From Dolomedes plantarius (Eukaryota; Arthropoda; Arachnida; Araneae; Dolomedidae), in contig OU015501.1 in NCBI GenBank assembly GCA_907164885.2, positions 66,812,808 through 66,876,807 on the forward strand: DNA of 64,000 bases, given 5' to 3'. Below are positions 57,583 through 64,000 of the stretch, piece by piece; within the stretch, counting starts at the first letter, position 1; each line of letters opens with the position of its first letter. The notes under the pieces were generated by a model. That model did no database searches and was not told the DNA's origin. It worked only from the letters and a program-made list of their open reading frames with translations. Position numbers and translations under genes: made by a program.

Positions 57583-58991
57583 CACTGCTGGCCACTGTAA
57601 ATGCAACACCCTGAAGGAAACATGCAAATAACATGAAATTTACAACATGCATTAGCGGAGGTGAGATATGCAAATGATTAGAATTTCAGCGCAGACGCAC
57701 ATCACGCGCGCCTGTGGCGCCAATTCAAAGCGCTATTTAAGACTTGGAGATTTCGACGATTTCAAGTTCGGCAATTGTTTTTTTCTTGTGGTTTTTTCAA
57801 AAAAACGATCAATTATGCCTCGTCAAAAACAGCGATCATCTTTTGATCAAGTATCCGAGTTCGACAGAGGAAGGATAGTGGCCTACCGAGATTGTGGATT
57901 ATCTTTCAAGGAAATCGGTAGTCGTGTTGGACGAAACCAAACAACTGTAATGCGGATATGTGATCGTTGGATGCAGGAGGGTGCGACGGACCGGCGTGTT
58001 CGATCGCATCCACCTCAGCGCACCACTTCACGTGATGACGGGCAAATTGTGCGCATGGCAGTGACGGATCGCCCAGTCACATCACGAACCATAGCACAGC
58101 ACATACAGTCTGTAACGCATCATCCAGTGTCTGCGAGTACCATTCGACGCCGTTTACAGCAGAGTGGTCTGTCCGCAAGACGTCCATTGCTATGTCTACC
58201 CTTGACGCAGAACCACAGACGTCTCCGCCGCCAATGGTGCGATGACAGAAGGATGTGGATGGCAGAATGGAATGAAATAGTCTTTACTGACGAGTCACGC
58301 TTCTGTCTGCAACACCACGATGGTCGCATTCGAGTCTGGAGACACCGTGAAGAGAGGATGCTGAACAGCTGCGTTATGCACCGTCACACTGGTCCTGCAC
58401 CGGGTATTATGGTATGAGGCGGTATTGGATATCACTCTCGCACACATCTAGTATGCATTGCCGGTACTTTAAACAGCCAGCGCTACATCTCCGAGGTGTT
58501 GGAGCCAGTTGTCCTTCCTTACCTTCAGGGCTTGCCCACAGCCATATTTCAACAGGATAATGCGCGACCACACGTGGCACGCATTGTCCAACGGTTTTTC
58601 GTCAATCGCCAGATTGAATTGCTTCCCTAGCCGCCTCGCTCTCCGGATCTTTCGCCGATAGAAAACATGTGGTCCATGGTTGCTCTACGATTGACCCAGA
58701 TTCCATCCCCAGCTGCCACAGCAGATCAACTTTGGCAACGTGTGGAAGCTGCTTGATCTGCTGTACCCCAAGAACTCATCCAAAGTCTCTTTGAATCAAT
58801 GTCGAGGCGTGTGGCAGCGGTGATCTCCAACAATGGCGGCTACTCTGGCTACTGATTTTGGCAGGAACCACACTTCACAGAAGTCTATAAATTTAATCAT
58901 TTGATACTTGGTCAACATGTTATCTACAAAATAAATTTTGTTATGATATCTCTTGTCTTTCTTTGTGTTGCAATTTGGGTGGCCAGCAGTG
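57583..58991 (+). mobile_element. Tc1-like transposon (DD34E) with three stops
   Basis: A 1409-bp element. The ends share a perfect outer CACTGCTGGCCAC and a matching inner TGCAACAC block; TA flanks at 57581-57582 and 58992-58993. A single plus-strand transposase gene has kept its frame from start to end. A leader fragment of the same family is at 39438. Confidence 0.93.
57815..58855 (+). pseudogene. Tc1-like transposase, three Trp-position stops
   Basis: ATG at 57815 (MPRQKQRSSFDQVSEFDRGR) to TGA 58853-58855: 346 codons in one frame, the full length for a Tc1 transposase. Two helix-turn-helix units (FKEIGSRVGRNQTTVMRI; VSASTIRRRLQQSGL) precede the catalytic domain: FTDESRF, QQDNARPH and SPDLSPIENMW (34-residue spacing, Asp-Asp-Glu all present). 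Three in-frame stops occur at 58415-58417 (TGA), 58628-58630 (TAG) and 58754-58756 (TGA). Each falls where Tc1 relatives have Trp (for example MV-W-G, LP-W-P), consistent with G-to-A changes of TGG. The frame upstream of 57815 is leader. Confidence 0.92.
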
Positions 58992-59074
58992 TATATAGAA
59001 CTCGGTTTGGGGGATTGACTCAATATGTCAAAATTTTATCGCATTTTGTTACTTTTCTGTTTAATTGTTTACAG

Positions 59075-59119
59075 CTTGTCGGAGCGATACAGACTGGGTT
59101 TAGACCGCTGCCAAAATTA
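59075..59119 (+). CDS. Candidate short terminal exon (tentative)
   Basis: A strong acceptor-like tract (CTGTTTAATTGTTTACAG) precedes 14 open codons and a TAA (peptide LVGAIQTGFRPLPKL when counted to the stop). The composition is clearly richer in G+C than its flanks. No partner exon or known family; chance is quite possible. Confidence 0.15.
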
Positions 59120-60358
59120 TAACTCGAGAAGACGGATGAACGGACGGTTTTAGCATCTGGAATTTTGCTTTCCGAAGGACCGTTATGGAGGAACGTAATC
59201 CTAAATTTCCCACTCCTTGAAATTTCCCACTCAGCCTGTCAGCTTCAATTTATTATATAGAACTCAGTTTCACAGATGGGTAAGAGCAGACGTTTTCGCA
59301 AAGCAGTTTTCAGATAGGAAAACATATTTCGGAGTTACATAATCCAGTAGTTTATTGAAAACATTATTTTTTTAATACCTGCTTATTCCATCACTTGATT
59401 TATCTTTTTCCCTGTCTCGTTAGTTTTCTTATTATCCATTATTTTTATATCTTGAGGTTATTTTATAAGAATTCCCATTCATTCTTGTTTACTTTCTAAA
59501 GTACTCTTGCATAATGCTACTAGAAATAATATTTGCTCTCATTACGTGTTTTTCAAATGACGTATTAAACTTTTTTAAATTAAAACGTACGTAAAAAAAT
59601 TATTAATTCCTAAAAAATAAGTGATAGGTAAAAAAATATTAATTAGAAGTCTTAAAGTATTAAAATTATTAATATACGTAAAAATTAATACGTATATTAA
59701 TATATCTTTTTAAAAAATATTAATTTCTAAAAAATTAATGGCGTATTAATTTTTTAAGGGTCCGAAAATGTACCATTCAAGACTGATTTTTAAAATCGGG
59801 ATGTTTTAATTTCCATCTGCTTAAATAATCAGGCTGTACCAGAAAGAGGTGGAGAAAAGGGACATTTTAACCCGAGAAACGGGCTCTAAAGGATTCCAGA
59901 TTTGTAAAAAAATACATATTTATTTTAAAAAATGAAAGAAGGTAAAACTAAAGTTATTAATAAAGAAAGCATATAATATCAAGAAATTCATATGACTGTG
60001 ATTCATATGACTATTAAAAAAATATTTCAATGTACAAATTTTTCTGCAAAATTTAACGATCAAATTTAAACAAGAACCATTTATAAATTTGCACTACATT
60101 CCGATCAAACTTAATTGAATATTTTTCCAAATTCATGAGCCACTTAATGAAAATTTAGGAACTAATTGGAAAAGAGTAGTCATATGATGAAAATTTGCAT
60201 GAGAAATATGATAATAAAATTTACGATGAAGTAATTTTTCTAAAAAAAAAATATTGAACAAATTTTGATATAAAATCATCCCTCCCCAATATAAAAGAAT
60301 AATTTTGCTCCCCGATATAAAAGAATCAAACTTGATTAAAATTTTTTATAATTTCGTT
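59120..60358. other. AT-rich DNA, low complexity in part
   Basis: Nothing recognised. 59560-59760 is built of repeated TATTAATT/AAAAATTAAT words. Confidence 0.45.
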
Positions 60359-60481
60359 ATATTTTCCGGGGCGTTTTTAAGTTTGTCTACAACCGTTATG
60401 TCTGCCGAGAAAGATTTTCGAGTATGAAAGCAAATTAAAAATAACGGAAAAAGTGACGTAATGGATTTGCGCAGTTACATA
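60359..60481 (+). pseudogene. hAT transposase C-terminal fragment
   Basis: The frame reads IFSGAFLSLSTTVMSAEKDF, a short RV, a TGA, then KQIKNNGKSDVMDLRSY. The pattern T-V-SAE--F---K-IKN is the hAT C-terminal dimerisation motif (usually PVT-ASAERSFS-LK-IK). Only this short block survives; the DDE core and BED finger are not visible. Confidence 0.55.
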
Positions 60482-60676
60482 CCACTTTCGATATTTCAAG
60501 GAGAGTTTTGAAAGAAGTTTGAAATATGGAAAACTTCCAAAGCCATTTTAAAATAAACTATGAAAATAACATAATTTTTATGTACTCTGATATGCACTGT
60601 TTAGCAATTTTTTATGTACTCTAATAGACACTGCTTTTAGGGTATTTGACAAAAATTTTTAGTTTAAAATTACAAT

Positions 60677-60730
60677 TTTTTAAATAAATAAATAAATAAA
60701 TATAAATAAATAAATAAATATATATATTTA
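60677..60730. repeat. (TAAA)n microsatellite
   Basis: AAATAAATAAATAAATAAAT followed by TA. Confidence 0.9.
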
Positions 60731-60973
60731 TATTACATAATTCACTTACACCACTTTGCCTTTCACTGCCTCATTTAATAAATTCCTCCTCCACAAAGTA
60801 TAACAAACTTCTTAAGATTTCTTTTCTTTTTCAAGCGTATAGACATATAAATGAATAAATCATTACTAAATCTACCAAAATCAAAGAAACGCACTATATA
60901 GACTTTAAATGCCCTTATAAATCACACTAACGAATGATAATCATTTAAAATTACTGAACAAAATCTATTTTAT

Positions 60974-61925
60974 TTAACACTAGGAATACGGCTGCCGTCA
61001 TTTTGATGGTTTCGAACATACTATTGAGCTCTATGTCTGTATTTATGTCCTCAGGCTTCTGAAATTTTATGACTTTTTCTAATTTTACACGAAATATGCA
61101 CACACATTTACAAAATTATATTCGATAGTAAAGAGGGGGAGAAAATATGTTGTATACCTACTAGGACTGAAAGCCGTCCATTTAACGGCAATATAGAAAA
61201 CAGGCTGAAATCTTTAAAATAATACTGGAAAAAATGTTAGTTACTTTTCCTCTCTTCCTCCTTTTGCAAATAACAGAAATATTGGCTCTTCGTAAATATT
61301 GGTGTTGAAAAATAATTACAAGAAAAAAAGAACTTTTTATATACCACGTTTTTTAATTTTCTTTTGAATCATATAAACTTGTCAATTCTATGTATTAATA
61401 AATACTTTTTAAAAATTTTTTAATGAATTATCCCATCAACTTGAAAGAAAATGATCAAATGCTTAATAAAGAGAGCAATTATAAGAAAATTTCAAACAAC
61501 AAAATCAACTGAAAATGAATTCAAATCTGCTTAAAGATGGTTAAAAGTATTAAAAGAATGCATTGTCATCGTGTTCTGAACTATTCTAAAAGTTTCAAAT
61601 GTCTAGCTAGTCGGGAAGTTAGTTAAAAATGGATTGCAAGATTTGTACTGGACAAACACACAAACAAGAAAGCAAGTTGATAAAAACATGGCAATAAGAA
61701 CTGCACAAACCATGAATACATATATTTGCGGATAAGCCATACCAGGTTGTCAGCTCGGCATACCTGCATAAAAATATATCTAAATATAAACTAATTTATT
61801 CTATATTGGAATAAAATTGTTCAAAATTTAAAGTATTTAACCATTTTAAAAAAACATTAAATGTTTTAAATTCTTGATTTTATTTTCAACCGTCAAAATG
61901 ACGGCGTTCAGTCTTTTTAGTAAGA
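60974..61925. mobile_element. Possible piggyBac-like remnant
   Basis: Three related motifs: TTAACACTAGGAATACGG then CTGCCGTCATTTTGATGG (60974-61011); ACTAGGACTGAAAGCCGTCC (61160-61179); and, inverted, CCGTCAAAATGACGGCGTTC with AGTCTTTTTAGT (61890-61922). TTAA at the left end and CCGTCAAAATGACGG inner motifs are seen in some piggyBac-type families. No TTAA at the right end and no transposase, so this is tentative. Confidence 0.35.
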
Positions 61926-63165
61926 AAAAATGCCCGTCTTACTAGTGATAATGAGTATATTGAAATATTTTTCCAATTTTTCCTACTCTAAGACAAATGT
62001 ACTCCTTGAAATACTCATATACGCTTGTCCTTTCAAACATAAATGTGATCATATTTTTTTTTACTGCAAAGAGAAAAAGTTTAACGAAATCCAAAGTATA
62101 TTTCATTTTGATGAAATATTCAATTTGCGATTTTGTTACCATTTTCCTTCTTTGTCCTTTCATAACAGCGGAAATTTGATTTAAGAATACTTTGTCATAA
62201 TTTGCCTTACATAAAACCAATGGATAATTTACTGTTTCCAGAATAACTATCTTAAAGATTTTTCGCATTTTCTACGTTAAAAAGCTGCAATGAAATACTC
62301 CACTTACTTACACTCTCAAAAGCAAAATTTTGTATCTCTATGGAACCACCATTATCTATAAATATCGAAAAATACTGAAATGTCTAGCACTAAAAGAAGC
62401 AATTTTTCCCATATCTCTTTTCTACGATTTATTTTTCATAGAAAACTGAACACTGAAAAGTGAAGCTTTGCTTAATTTTGGTTTTTGCTTCTCAGAACGA
62501 GTCTTGTGTCATCAGTCTATATTGAAAGAGCCTATTTATAGAATCTTAAACTTGCAAAAGAAACCCAGGGATTTCGTTGCATGTAGACTACTTTTGTATT
62601 GCAAGCAGACTATTGTATTTTCTATTTATAAGCATAACACAATAGATATTTTAGTTAATTTGTTATTAGAACTCCTTTTACCAAATGTTTGGTTCATCCC
62701 TGAACCTCCTCTTATATTTAATTTCTTTGCATAAAAGAAAATTTTAACTTTTGTTTACATGTTTAGATATTATCCATATAAAAATTTTGTAAACATTATG
62801 ACATTCCTTGAGTTCTAGGGGCTGTAAGGCATTAATTTATATTACTTTATTGTCTTTATTTTTGAAACTCTTTTCGAACTTTCGCAAAGATTCATAACTT
62901 TTCACTCGAGAGAAATAAATGATTAAGAGGAGATGTTTATGTAATTAAAATGCGAACAGGAAAATCAAGAGGAGTTTGCGATTGCGAAGCACATCTTCCG
63001 CCACCAAAGAAAGCTGAAACAAGCAGTTAAAGATACTTAGTTTAAATCCGAAAGCAAAAAGCTTTCAAAAGTAAGTGAATATGATTTTGGGTTAAAATTT
63101 TGTTTAGGGGTACGTTTGAAAGACATGTGAACTATACTTTACCATTTAGTTTTATAAATATGATA
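61926..63165. other. AT-rich DNA, nothing recognised
   Basis: Overlapping frames at 61930-62268 on both strands and 62468-62734 have no motifs. No element ends. Confidence 0.45.
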
Positions 63166-63241
63166 TTACTAGCTGAAATCCCGTACTTCGCTACGGAGTA
63201 CATTCAAAATAAATACAACGGTCAATGTATGCAATTCATAC

Positions 63242-63295
<54 letters not shown>

Positions 63296-63984
63296 GATAA
63301 ATACGACGATCAATGTATACAATTGATGTAATATATATATATATATATATATATATAAGAAAATCGTAAAGGATAATTTTATAGACAAAATAATGTAGAA
63401 GAAAATATTCAAATTAAATCTAATATAAAGAATACTAAAGAATATAGTACAGTTAATATAGTACAGTTTGTAGAAAATTTCTTTTACTGTATTTTAATAT
63501 TTTTTTGGATAATGTCCAGTAGTCTGCCACATTAGCAAGGAAAAAAATATTTTTTGTTTATTTAGTTGTTATGCACGTGACGATAAATTTATTTAAAGTA
63601 CCAGAAAAAGAAATCACGTGATGAGCATTTCATAAATTAAATTCTAAAAATTAATCTTTAAAAATTCACCAAAAATCAGAAAATGGAAGTAAAGATTCGA
63701 AAAAGATTTCATTTTAAAGGAATTTCTATGATCTTTCTCGTGATATAAATTTTATAACCCTCAAATTATTATTTTAAATGCAAACTTAAAAAAAGTCACT
63801 AAAACAGCTTAAAAATTTAATTTTAAAAAATCTAAGAAGAATTTTTCAAAAATCTTTCTTAGTGCACCCCTACACCATAAGAAAAATCTCCATGCAAAAT
63901 TTCAGCCCTTTAGGTCCAGCGGTTTGGTCTGTGCGTTGTCTGTCAGTGAGTCAGTTACGGAACGGTTTTATATATATAGATAAT
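63166..63984 (+). repeat. Microsatellite-bearing dispersed arthropod repeat
   Basis: Begins ACTAGCTGAAATCCCGTACT then TCGCTACGGAG and ends TCCAGCGGTTTGGTCTGTGC, GTCTGTCAGTGAGTCAGTTA, CGGAACGGTTTTATATATAT-AGAT. I know this start/end combination (TAGCTGA-CCCG...TTCG; CAGC-GTTT...TCAGTCAG...TATATATAGAT) from abundant non-autonomous repeats in many arthropods, but not its class. It contains two (TA)n tracts (63244-63291, 63332-63356), each preceded by a related AAATAC(A/G)ACG(G/A)TCAATGTAT segment, an internal duplication. Confidence 0.55.
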
Positions 63985-64000
63985 AAAAAATGAGTTAAGT

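Overview
This window looks like intergenic or intronic DNA from an arthropod nuclear genome. A spider or other chelicerate is my best guess. That is inference from overall AT-richness, long (TA)n arrays, many Tc1/mariner-type transposons, tRNA-headed SINEs and repeats resembling families I associate with arachnid genomes; no host marker gene confirms it. I found no recognisable host protein-coding gene, no genuine tRNA or rRNA gene and no CRISPR array. Almost everything that can be annotated is a transposable element or simple repeat.

Layout. 1-16269: AT-rich DNA with two copies of one SINE family (3755, 7057; the second has a 9-bp target duplication), a decayed SINE (9750) and a few weak splice-bounded candidate exons (481, 6694, 11146, 13526). 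16270-17571: a complete mariner-like element with an uninterrupted DD41D transposase. 19161-20082: a three-unit tandem array. 20169-24640: a cluster of Tc1/mariner-type elements in and beside (TA)n arrays: an intact Tc1-like element with perfect 33-bp inverted repeats (20233), a stop-containing one (21734) and an internally deleted one (23857). 25425-28310: a nested scrapyard: copia 5' LTR plus gag, cut by a decayed Tc1 element, then another Tc1 fragment, a TTAA-flanked MITE and a SINE. 28421 and 35853: two internally deleted pogo/Tigger elements.

32763, 37090 and 55687 are three solo LTRs of one superfamily, each with its own 5-bp target duplication and an internal minisatellite. The third sits inside the transposase of a Tc1 element (54729-57454). 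39868-42140 is a large tandem duplication. 46127-49962 is a non-autonomous LTR retrotransposon with two nearly identical ~0.86-kb LTRs. 50685-51444 is a deleted Tc1/IS630-type element. 57583-58991 is a Tc1 element whose transposase frame is complete apart from three Trp-position stops. The last 5 kb holds a hAT fragment, a possible piggyBac-like remnant and a microsatellite-bearing dispersed repeat.

No gene network can be described. The interacting parts are transposases and their cognate terminal repeats: only the elements at 16270 and 20233 still pair an open transposase frame with good ends. Element boundaries come from inverted repeats, target duplications and comparison between copies within the window. 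Family names come from motif recognition and were not checked by database search.
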